Below, piece after piece: positions 1 through 5,068 of a stretch of DNA of 8,191 nucleotides; within the stretch, counting starts at the first letter, position 1, and each line of letters begins with the position of its first letter. The DNA is from Lachnospiraceae bacterium. GTDB lineage: Bacteria > Bacillota > Clostridia > Oscillospirales > Ruminococcaceae. The stretch lies in NCBI GenBank assembly GCA_023664705.1, contig JAMPFE010000080.1, forward strand, positions 1 through 8,191, read 5' to 3'. The position numbers and the translations under genes are program-made. The notes beneath the pieces are model-generated. The model searched no databases. It had not been told where the DNA came from and was given only the letters and a program-made list of their open reading frames with translations.

Positions 1-148
1 CGTCTTTGTGTGCTTTAAGGAACTCGGCGCCGGAAAGAAAGCACGACATAGTATGCCCGATCCCGTTTTGCAAAAGCAAGTCGTCCGCATTTTTGCTCAC
101 AAAATCAAGCATTGTTTTATCGTCGTCACAGACAGCGACTTTAAGCAC
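1..148 (-). CDS. LytTR-type response regulator, N-terminal part (runs off left edge)
   Basis: This is the first 49 codons of a response regulator that continues beyond the left edge. The protein opens MLKVAVCDDDKTMLDF, the usual first beta strand and acidic pocket of a receiver domain (Asp8-Asp10), and continues to a SGAEFLKAHKD stretch. It resembles the complete regulator at 5069-5788 at the same positions (AVCDD, LD, SG..FL.AHK), so an AgrA/LytTR-type protein is likely, but the phosphoacceptor and DNA-binding domain lie outside the window. The start is GTG at 146-148, chosen because a strong Shine-Dalgarno (GGAGGTGA, 155-162) sits 6 bases upstream and no ATG fits. It is transcribed away from the rest of the window, so its kinase partner, if any, would lie off the left edge. 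The receiver fold is well supported; the output domain is inferred from the paralogue. Confidence 0.85.
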   Translation of the reverse strand, partial: MLKVAVCDDDKTMLDFVSKNADDLLLQNGIGHTMSCFLSGAEFLKAHKD

Positions 149-175
149 GAGTCTTCACCTCCGTGAATTTTTACC

Positions 176-199
176 GCATTTTAAAACAATTTTAAATGC
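176..199 (-). repeat. Near-perfect dyad in the leader of the left response regulator
   Basis: GCATTTTAAAA (176-186) and TTTTAAATGC (190-199) are inverted repeats differing by one bulged T, with a 3-base centre. The dyad lies between the predicted transcription start (about 219) and the ribosome site (155-162). It could be a repressor or autoregulator operator or a leader hairpin. Its A+T richness makes a chance origin possible. Confidence 0.4.
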
Positions 200-225
200 A
201 AAATTTATATAAACCACTACATTTT

Positions 226-254
226 ATTATATCATATAAAAAGTGATTTGTAAA
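226..254 (-). promoter_or_regulatory. Sigma-A-type promoter of the left response regulator
   Basis: Read on the minus strand, a -35 box TTTACA (249-254) and a perfect -10 box TATAAT (226-231) are separated by exactly 17 bases. The predicted start of transcription is near 219, giving a leader of about 70 bases before the GTG start at 148. Confidence 0.8.
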
Positions 255-305
255 CCCCTTTTTGAAAAAAGTCTGTATTTAACCGGATCGGAAGCATAAC
301 TATCA

Positions 306-331
306 AGAGCCGACCGTGTGAGATCGACTCT
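306..331 (-). terminator. Hairpin just after the DUF6809-like gene, possible weak terminator
   Basis: On the minus strand an 8-bp stem (AGAGTCGA with TCGGCTCT, one G-U pair) and a 10-base loop begin 6 bases past the stop codon at 338-340. The bases that follow are not a run of T, so intrinsic termination is uncertain. The position alone suggests a transcript end for the gene at 338-601. Confidence 0.35.
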
Positions 332-337
332 CGTTTA

Positions 338-601
338 TCAAAACTCCTTCAGCTTTTCAAGCACAAGCTGTGCTCCCGCGCGAAATCCGACCGAGAAATG
401 GTGATATGCGCCGAGACTTATCTGCTCCATTTGCGCATTGCAGTAATCTTCCATAAGCTGTGCCAATTCGTGATAACGTCCGAGTATCTTTGCTTTGATC
501 TCGTCCACCTTATCGCCTGCGCGATAATATTCAGAGCAGTTTACATCTACCTCATCGAACGGCACTTGACTGCCGAAAAATAAGCCCTCTAAAATGTTCA
601 T
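338..601 (-). CDS. Small DUF6809-like protein
   Basis: An 87-residue acidic, mostly helical protein with no signal peptide or membrane segment. It resembles the DUF6809 group, small proteins common on Clostridial mobile elements, in having an N-terminal MNILEGLFFG, a central helical stretch with YHELAQLMEDYCNAQ, and a C-terminal FSVGFRAGAQLVLE helix. The length fits that family, whose function is unknown to me. The ATG at 599-601 is preceded by GGAGG 9 bases upstream. It lies on the same strand as the truncated tyrosine recombinase at 934-1125, upstream of it, and was probably part of the same older element. No good promoter was found upstream; a TAAAAT-like -10 is present without a matching -35. 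The family assignment is by eye and moderate; that it is a real gene is more secure. Confidence 0.7.
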   Translation of the reverse strand: MNILEGLFFGSQVPFDEVDVNCSEYYRAGDKVDEIKAKILGRYHELAQLMEDYCNAQMEQISLGAYHHFSVGFRAGAQLVLEKLKEF

Positions 602-669
602 TAGATGTATCCTCCATTACGGGAAAAATTTTAGCAGAGATACACCATTTATATTAAATCCTGTTCGTT

Positions 670-715
670 ATTTGTTCTTTATCCCTACGAAAAACCGCCG
701 AAAGTTAGAACAAAT
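670..715. repeat. 9-bp perfect inverted repeat, 28-base spacer
   Basis: ATTTGTTCT (670-678) and AGAACAAAT (707-715) are exact reverse complements. The spacer is too long for a tight hairpin. Paired operator half-sites or integrase/excisionase arm sites are possible readings; neither is shown by the sequence. Confidence 0.45.
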
Positions 716-830
716 GTGATTGTCGTAAATTGCGCCAAATGGCTTTGTTATGCGGAATTTTGAAGCCTGCGAAAAGTTACGATAAGCATCGGGTCAGCTT
801 CAAATCCTGTCATTCAGGCCAATGGGATAG

Positions 831-875
831 GGTCACAAATGGCTTAGGTAAGGCGTTTGTGACCATTTTATTTTG
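831..875 (+). terminator. Strong hairpin with T-rich tail, probable plus-strand terminator
   Basis: GGTCACAAA (831-839) and TTTGTGACC (856-864) pair perfectly over 9 bp. The 16-base loop can itself pair partly (CTTA with TAAG), and ATTTTATTTTG follows. This fits an intrinsic terminator for a plus-strand transcript, although no plus-strand gene was found upstream. A protein-binding palindrome is the alternative. Confidence 0.45.
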
Positions 876-933
876 TCCGAAAATCGGTTTTGGGTCTTGT
901 TTGGGTATTATTGTACGTTGGTGTAGGTTCTTG

Positions 934-1125
934 TTACGCGTCGTCGCGTTTCGTAAAATCAAAAGCGTCCGCAACAGCGTCAAAGGCTTTTATGCGGTTT
1001 TCCGCGAAAGCGTGACTGTAAATGTTCAGCGAGGTCGAGACCTGCGAATGTCCGAGTATGCCCGAAACGGTCGTAGGATCAACTCCCGAACCGATCATAA
1101 CGCTCGCGAACAAATGTCTAAACCC
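934..1125 (-). pseudogene. Tyrosine recombinase (phage integrase family), C-terminal remnant
   Basis: Read on the minus strand, an open frame of 63 codons ending at the TAA at 934-936 encodes the end of a tyrosine-recombinase catalytic domain. It starts GFRHLFASVMIGSGVDPTTV, the box II region (Arg and His of the usual H-x-x-R-H), continues to ILGH (second catalytic His), and reaches LNIYSHAF, whose Tyr is the expected DNA-cleaving nucleophile. The short tail after it is of normal length. Recognisable sequence stops at the Gly codon at 1123-1125; beyond it come about 15 unrelated bases and then the stop of the serine recombinase at 1141. The N-terminal half of the integrase is absent from the window. 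I infer that insertion of the serine-recombinase element split the gene. Without the N-terminal domain and first catalytic Arg it cannot be active. Confidence 0.85.
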
Positions 1126-1140
1126 TATGAAAACACACTG

Positions 1141-2757
1141 TTAAATGATCTCGCACCTTTCGACAATCACATCGAGCTTATGTCCGCGATTGTAGCGGTG
1201 GATGGTGTAAACCATTCGGAAACCGAACGGAACGCAGTTCAAATAAAAGTCCGTCCGACCTTCCTCGTGAACGATGACCTTCTTCAGCATTTCGCCGTAA
1301 AGCGCCGTGCTGTCGGTGTCCATATCGGCGGTGTCGTTCACCTGCTTTATGTAGCTGCGGATTCCGTCAAGCTGCTTCCGGTGAGCCGCACCCACGTTTT
1401 GGCTTTCCGCTATTTTCTCGGTGAGCCGCGCTATCTCGCTGTCGTAGAATTCCGTCTGCTTCTTCAGATCGTCTTTAGAGATCAGATCGTCAAGCATAAG
1501 GTCGATTGCTTTGCGTTTTTTGCGGCTGAGGTTCTCGATTTCCTCTTTAAGCGGCTCGCAATTTACGCTCGGCTCGTTCTTCTGAATAAGCTGAATTTCC
1601 GAGAGAAGTTCTTTAACGATCTCGGAGCGAGATACCTGAATTTGCTCCAAAATGTATTTCATACAAAACTCAAGAACCGTTTCGTTGATCGCTTTGCTGT
1701 CGCAGCCGAATTTGAAACCGTTCGCGTCAACTCGCGGATCGCTCCCGTATTTCGCGCGATTAACGCAGCGGAGCGGGCGTTTTTTTCTTGTGGTTTTTCC
1801 ATTAATGTTGTACGAATATCCGCACTTTCCGCAAAAGACCTTGCTGCTGAACCAATAGTGGCTTGAATGCTTTCGACCCTCGCGAGTAAGCAGACCGCGC
1901 TCGTACATTTGTTTTTTCGCGATCTCCCAAACCTCACGGGATATTATCGGTTCGTGATGATTAGGGATTGTAATTAACGGAATATCGGGGTTGTCGCCAT
2001 TATTTTGAACGACGCGCTTGCTTAAAAAATCCGTTGAATAGTGCTTCCATTGCGTCAAATCTCCAACGTATTTGTCGTTCTTTAAAATTCCCCGCACTGT
2101 GCTGTCATGCCACATTTTTCCGTTAACCGAAAAAATACCGTCTGCGTTGAGCTCCCTTGCGATCGTATGAGCTCCTTTGCCTTCGTAGACGTAACTGTGA
2201 AATATTCGGCGAACAATTTCCGCTTCTTCGGGAACGATTTCGAGTTTGCCGTTTTCCAAACGGAAACCAAGCATTTTTGTGTAACCGTACACCCAGCCGT
2301 CCTCCATTTTCCGCCGTATACCCCACTTTACGCGCTCGGAAACCTTGCGGCTTTCTTCTTGGGCTATGCTTGCCATAATCGTCAATCGAAGCTCGCCGTC
2401 TTTGTCGCGCGTGTCGATACCGTCGTTCATAAAGATAACGCCGATTTTTAATTCGGACAAACGCCTCGTGTAATTCAGCGTATCGACCGTGTTTCTTGCA
2501 AAACGGGAAACCTCTTTGGTGAGTATCAGGTCGATTTTCCCCGCTTCGCAATCGGCGATCATTCGGTTAAAACCATCGCGCTTCTTGGTGGAAGTTCCCG
2601 TAATTCCCTCGTCATAAAAAACTTCGATCAACTCGTAATCCTCGTGGTTGCTGATGTACTCGGTGAAGTATTTTATCTGCGCCGAGAGCGAGTGAAGCTG
2701 ATCCGCCATATCCGTTGAAACGCGGCAGTACGCCGCCACTTTGGTTTTGCTATACAT
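1141..2757 (-). CDS. Large serine recombinase of element 1 (site-specific integrase/excisionase)
   Basis: A complete 538-residue protein of the large serine recombinase class, expected to cut, exchange and rejoin DNA at the element ends through a covalent serine link. The N-terminal resolvase domain (about 6-150) carries YCRVS with Arg12 and the likely nucleophile Ser14, the SRFARN motif (84-89), and an EESRKVSERVKWG long-helix start (134-146). The 'recombinase' DNA-binding domain follows (about 150-285), then a zinc ribbon with Cys309, Cys312, Cys331 and Cys352. After that come a coiled-coil-prone stretch (about 400-470) and a beta-rich C-terminus. Length is normal for TnpX/CcrA-like enzymes and no key residue is missing. 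The ATG at 2755-2757 is preceded by GGAGGAGGT with unusually tight spacing. It is driven by the promoter at 2819-2847 and its stop lies next to the element boundary. Confidence 0.95.
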   Translation of the reverse strand: MYSKTKVAAYCRVSTDMADQLHSLSAQIKYFTEYISNHEDYELIEVFYDEGITGTSTKKRDGFNRMIADCEAGKIDLILTKEVSRFARNTVDTLNYTRRLSELKIGVIFMNDGIDTRDKDGELRLTIMASIAQEESRKVSERVKWGIRRKMEDGWVYGYTKMLGFRLENGKLEIVPEEAEIVRRIFHSYVYEGKGAHTIARELNADGIFSVNGKMWHDSTVRGILKNDKYVGDLTQWKHYSTDFLSKRVVQNNGDNPDIPLITIPNHHEPIISREVWEIAKKQMYERGLLTREGRKHSSHYWFSSKVFCGKCGYSYNINGKTTRKKRPLRCVNRAKYGSDPRVDANGFKFGCDSKAINETVLEFCMKYILEQIQVSRSEIVKELLSEIQLIQKNEPSVNCEPLKEEIENLSRKKRKAIDLMLDDLISKDDLKKQTEFYDSEIARLTEKIAESQNVGAAHRKQLDGIRSYIKQVNDTADMDTDSTALYGEMLKKVIVHEEGRTDFYLNCVPFGFRMVYTIHRYNRGHKLDVIVERCEII

Positions 2758-2800
2758 TTTACCTCCTCCCCCGAATAATCGGGACGTTCAAAAAATTCGG
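2758..2800 (-). promoter_or_regulatory. Ribosome site and alternative leader hairpins of the serine recombinase
   Basis: The Shine-Dalgarno GGAGGAGGT lies at 2761-2769 (minus strand), 3 bases from the ATG. Immediately upstream is a perfect 5-bp stem with a 4-base loop, CCCGA/TCGGG (2770-2783). A competing 6-bp pairing, CCGAAT (2795-2800) with ATTCGG (2771-2776), uses the same downstream bases, so only one can form. This could modulate translation. Both stems are short, so regulation is only a possibility. Confidence 0.4.
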
Positions 2801-2890
2801 ACATCCCCCTGCACTTTTATTATAACACATTCGGGCTTTAAAGTCAAGAAGATTTTGAAAATTTTTTGTGAATTTATGTAGGGGATGTCC
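2799..2890. repeat. 10-bp perfect inverted repeats bracketing the recombinase promoter
   Basis: GGACATCCCC (2799-2808) and GGGGATGTCC (2881-2890) are exact reverse complements separated by 72 bases that contain the complete promoter at 2819-2847. One arm lies just downstream of the predicted transcription start, the other about 70 bases upstream. Possible roles are a pair of operators for a looping repressor, recombinase binding sites, or the ends of a small invertible promoter segment. The sequence cannot decide between them. Confidence 0.6.
2819..2847 (-). promoter_or_regulatory. Strong promoter of the serine recombinase
   Basis: On the minus strand, TTGACT (2842-2847) and a perfect TATAAT (2819-2824) are separated by 17 bases, close to the sigma-A ideal. 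Transcription should begin near 2812, about 55 bases before the recombinase ATG. The promoter sits inside the inverted repeat pair 2799-2808/2881-2890, so the recombinase can be expressed independently of the mobilisation genes upstream. Confidence 0.85.
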
Positions 2891-2901
2891 TGTTTTTTCA
2901 A

Positions 2902-3087
2902 TTAAGCGGCTTTATTACTCTGCAAAGCGATAAGCTGCTCAAGCTGTTCGTCCGTGATCAGACCTTGCTTGTGAAATTCCTTGTAATATCTGATCTTCAT
3001 CGCTTTGACGAATTCAAACTTACAATCATCGGGAATTTCAATTACGGGCTTTTCTACGGCGGTCGTTGATTGTACATTGTATCTCAT
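2902..3087 (-). CDS. Small SHOCT-like protein of the mobilisation operon
   Basis: A 61-residue protein whose C-terminal half, about residues 30-55, reads RYYKEFHKQGLITDEQLEQLIAL. This fits the SHOCT motif: a helix, a turn with G-[LI]-I-T, then a second helix of the D/E-E-Q/E-L type. Such short domains occur at the ends of many Gram-positive proteins and in small stand-alone proteins on mobile elements; the molecular role is not established. The ATG (3085-3087) has AAGGAG 4 bases upstream, and that ribosome site overlaps the TAA stop of the relaxase (3096-3098), so the two are probably translationally coupled. It may assist relaxase or recombinase function, but that is context only. Confidence 0.75.
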   Translation of the reverse strand: MRYNVQSTTAVEKPVIEIPDDCKFEFVKAMKIRYYKEFHKQGLITDEQLEQLIALQSNKAA

Positions 3088-3095
3088 TATTCTCC

Positions 3096-4631
3096 TTATC
3101 TGCCGCGCTTTTTGGCGGCTAATTGCCGTTCTTGCTGTTCAATTTGAGATTTTTCAAAATCGCCGAAACGCACAAATCCCACGTCGTTAACATAGAAATA
3201 TTGCGCTTTTTCGCGGCCTTTCACAACAATAACAGAGCCTATGGGAATTGAATTTTGCAGATAAATTTCCTCCAACTTATCCGCGATCTCTTCACCGTCA
3301 ACGTCTATCCAATTCCCCTCACTAACTTGAAAATAATCAGCGATGTTCGGGAGTTTGGACAGTTGTTTGTACGGTAATTGCTCTACAGTTTGAGGACAAT
3401 AAACGGTGTATTTTTCCTGCTGCAATTCGCTTAATTTAGCGTTCTCCTGCTCGGTCATTCGCTCGCGGGCAAGCCGCGCCAAGCGGGAAATATAGTCCTC
3501 ATCGGAACACGTTTGTATTACATTTTTATACACACCTCTTTTCTTTTCGAGCGCCTGTAATTTGCTTTTTAGTTCGTCAATTTTGCTGCGGTTTATGACA
3601 AAATGTTTCAGCAAAATTTCAAGCTGCTCTTGCGTTTTGCGGATCTCGTTTTCAATCTCAGCAGACTTATTTTTTACATCGGATAATGAAGATAATCCCT
3701 CCCCGTTAATAATTCGAAGCTGATCTCCGAGCATAGTCGTTGTGTCTTTTACGCTCTGGGCGAATGAGAATTTTCGCGTTTCAAAGCCGAACTTATTTAC
3801 CGTTTCCGCGATAATTTCTCCGACCGTTTTGCCCCTTGTGGCAGCATATAAACGCTCGAATATTCTTCGAGAAATGTTTTCTTCGGTGTACTCCGCACCG
3901 AGCGTTTTCAAGCGTACAAACCGCTGCTGTTCGGGCAATTTTACCGAGATATATTTGCCGCGTTTAACGGAATAATTTTCCGCTTCCAAACGCTGCAATA
4001 ACTCATCCAAATCTGCGGAGAACGATATCAAGCTGTTGATTTTTCTGCGGATAATTTCTTTCCAAGACGTGCCGAATTTTCGGTGTTTCCATTCCCCATA
4101 GCATACGCCGACGGGAATATGGTTTTTATCCGCCGTTGCCTTTTCCATTTCGCAGATGCTGTAATTCCGGCAGATCTCATCGGAAACGGAACGTATTCTG
4201 GCCAACGATCTTTTGTTGCTGTTGAATTTAATTCCGTTGAGATCGTATGGGCAAAGGCAGATATGGTTGTGAATGTGATCGCGGTCTGTATGAGTGCAAA
4301 TTATGGCTTGAAATTTCTTTCCAAAAACGCTTTGCACCCACTCCACACCGATCTTATGAGCAAGCTCCGCGTCACACTCTCCCGCCTTGAACGACTGAAT
4401 AATGTGGAACGCCTTGACGGGGGATTTTCCGTTTTCCGCGAGCGGAGCGTAAAAATTTTTGTGCGAAAAATGCTCATAAGTGAGCCGAAATTCCTGCTCG
4501 GCAATTGCGATATTCTCGGAGCAGTTCAAGCCGGTTATGTACGGTTTCTCTCCGAGTTTTTCGGGGTTCGCGATATATTTCAGGCAGCTTGCGACCGAAT
4601 TCCCGATAGAAATGCACTTGATATACGGCAT
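3096..4631 (-). CDS. mobA: MOBP-type relaxase/mobilisation nuclease
   Basis: A 511-residue relaxase that should nick one strand at the element's oriT, stay bound to the 5' end through a tyrosine, and lead it into a recipient through a helper conjugation channel. The nuclease domain spans about 1-260. It has CLKYIANPEK near the N-terminus, with Tyr19 the likely nicking residue, and the metal-binding motif HTDRDHIHNH (114-123), the H-x-D-x-x-H-x-H-x-H pattern of the MOBP group. A conserved stretch follows at about 205-260 (GKYISVKLPEQQRFVRLKTLG). Residues about 320-410 are coiled-coil-prone. The C-terminus (about 440-491) resembles a YodL-like domain. The ATG (4629-4631) is preceded by GGGAGG with 4 bases between. 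Its first 52 bases overlap the end of mobC, the usual arrangement. The gene looks intact. The symbol is generic. Confidence 0.92.
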   Translation of the reverse strand: MPYIKCISIGNSVASCLKYIANPEKLGEKPYITGLNCSENIAIAEQEFRLTYEHFSHKNFYAPLAENGKSPVKAFHIIQSFKAGECDAELAHKIGVEWVQSVFGKKFQAIICTHTDRDHIHNHICLCPYDLNGIKFNSNKRSLARIRSVSDEICRNYSICEMEKATADKNHIPVGVCYGEWKHRKFGTSWKEIIRRKINSLISFSADLDELLQRLEAENYSVKRGKYISVKLPEQQRFVRLKTLGAEYTEENISRRIFERLYAATRGKTVGEIIAETVNKFGFETRKFSFAQSVKDTTTMLGDQLRIINGEGLSSLSDVKNKSAEIENEIRKTQEQLEILLKHFVINRSKIDELKSKLQALEKKRGVYKNVIQTCSDEDYISRLARLARERMTEQENAKLSELQQEKYTVYCPQTVEQLPYKQLSKLPNIADYFQVSEGNWIDVDGEEIADKLEEIYLQNSIPIGSVIVVKGREKAQYFYVNDVGFVRFGDFEKSQIEQQERQLAAKKRGR

Positions 4632-4801
4632 AATTCCTCCCGAAATTTTTCAATTTGGCACAGCTCATCGTGCGTAACGAAACCGCTTGCGTTCGCGACC
4701 CGCGCGATCTGATTTATGTTGTTGCCGATACGGTTGATCGCGGTGATCGCACCGTGATATTTCTCCATATCGATCACAATTATTTTACCGTTCAGCGCCA
4801 T
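4580..4801 (-). CDS. mobC: MobC-like relaxosome protein, N-terminally truncated
   Basis: The recognisable core is INRIGNNINQIARVANASG (about residues 22-40 from the ATG at 4801), the hallmark of MobC proteins, which help the relaxase open and bind oriT. The following helix (HDELCQIEKFREEL) is also typical. The frame continues upstream of this ATG through YIKQ and KTAT, as MobC proteins usually do, but meets a TGA at 4841-4843 before the N-terminal ribbon-helix-helix DNA-binding segment. The ATG has no Shine-Dalgarno. Family members usually have about 30-40 more residues at the N-terminus. I conclude the gene is 5'-truncated and possibly not expressed. Its end overlaps the relaxase start by 52 bases. 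It could still be translated as a short dimerising fragment; the sequence cannot exclude that. Confidence 0.7.
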   Translation of the reverse strand: MALNGKIIVIDMEKYHGAITAINRIGNNINQIARVANASGFVTHDELCQIEKFREELCRISSAFLSGIRSQAA

Positions 4802-4897
4802 TTGCTTGATGTATGTAGCGGTTTTCAGTTTAGTGGACGTTCAATAAAGAACCTTTCACGATGGTACAGACAATCAGCAGGTCATGCGGCTTATATA

Positions 4898-4986
4898 CAA
4901 ACAACCAAACAAACCACCGGCGGGGTAACGGCAACGTTTCTTTGCCGATTCTGTTTTGCTAAAAATGCACACTTGGTGGTTGTTTG
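4898..4986. repeat. Nested inverted repeats upstream of mobC, candidate oriT
   Basis: An outer imperfect inverted repeat pairs CAAACAAACCACC (4906-4918) with GGTGGTTGTTTG (4975-4986), one base skipped; CAAACAACC (4898-4906) can pair perfectly with the same right arm. Inside is a perfect 6-bp hairpin, CGGCAA (4929-4934) and TTGCCG (4942-4947), with a 7-base loop. Inverted repeats upstream of mobC and relaxase are where MOBP oriT sites normally lie. I do not recognise a known nic sequence, so this is a positional inference; a plus-strand leader or operator for the next operon is an alternative. Confidence 0.4.
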
Positions 4987-5006
4987 AGCAATTTCCTTTT
5001 CCGCAC

Positions 5007-5035
5007 TTGATTTTTCTCCGATAATGTGCTATTAT
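5007..5035 (+). promoter_or_regulatory. Promoter of the response regulator/kinase operon
   Basis: TTGATT (5007-5012) and TATTAT (5030-5035) are spaced by 17 bases. Transcription should start near 5042, leaving a leader of under 30 bases. AGGGAGG (5055-5061) sits 7 bases before the ATG of the response regulator at 5069. No clear LytTR direct-repeat binding site was recognised upstream. Confidence 0.75.
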
Positions 5036-5068
5036 ATTTATATAAGTATGATTTAGGGAGGAATCACG

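Larger units (their letters stand above)
602..933. other. Gene-free stretch with two inverted repeats and a tRNA-like 3' end
   Basis: I see no convincing gene on either strand; the long plus-strand reading frame crossing it is the antisense shadow of the recombinase beyond. It holds an inverted repeat at 670-715, a tRNA-3'-end-like sequence near 790-821, and a strong inverted repeat with a T-rich tail at 831-875. It lies just beyond the stop codon of a tyrosine recombinase fragment, where attachment sites of such elements are often found. Confidence 0.5.
1126..4840 (-). mobile_element. Integrative mobilisable element with serine recombinase and MOBP-type relaxase (element 1)
   Basis: All genes here share the minus strand in the order mobC remnant, relaxase, SHOCT-like protein, serine recombinase. 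The left boundary is well supported: the interrupted tyrosine recombinase frame ends at about 1125, and the recombinase stop codon lies 16 bases inside. The right boundary near 4840 is tentative; it rests on the MobC reading frame losing sense at a stop codon (4841-4843). No conjugation (type IV secretion) genes are present, so transfer would need a helper element. The true right end may instead lie beyond the repeats at 4898-4986. Confidence 0.6.

Noticed and set aside
745..821. A complete tRNA gene ending in CCA
   Set aside because: Only the T-arm-like and acceptor-like 3' part is seen. No matching 5' acceptor strand, D-arm or anticodon arm could be found upstream.
730..1866. Long plus-strand open frame of 378 codons
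   Set aside because: It lies mostly antisense to the complete serine recombinase and to the tyrosine recombinase remnant, both with clear catalytic motifs on the minus strand. The translated product has no recognisable domain and no ribosome site was seen.
2123..2551. Minus-strand open frame inside the recombinase in another frame
   Set aside because: It is low-complexity Arg-rich translation of the recombinase DNA-binding region, with no ribosome site.
2770..2783. Hairpin CCCGA/TCGGG as a terminator
   Set aside because: It is followed by the ribosome site and start codon, not by a T run, so a leader structure is more likely.
4083..4712. Plus-strand open frame of 209 codons
   Set aside because: It is the antisense of the relaxase N-terminal domain, whose metal-binding motif and start site are clear, and has no family resemblance.
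4891..4900. Possible minus-strand promoter for the mobilisation genes (TATATAAG-like -10)
   Set aside because: A -10-like sequence is present, but no acceptable -35 lies 16-18 bases away, so I do not annotate it.
4655..4987. Plus-strand frame across mobC and the repeat region
   Set aside because: It is antisense to the NINQIAR-bearing mobC frame and the product is not protein-like. It would also run through the nested repeats.
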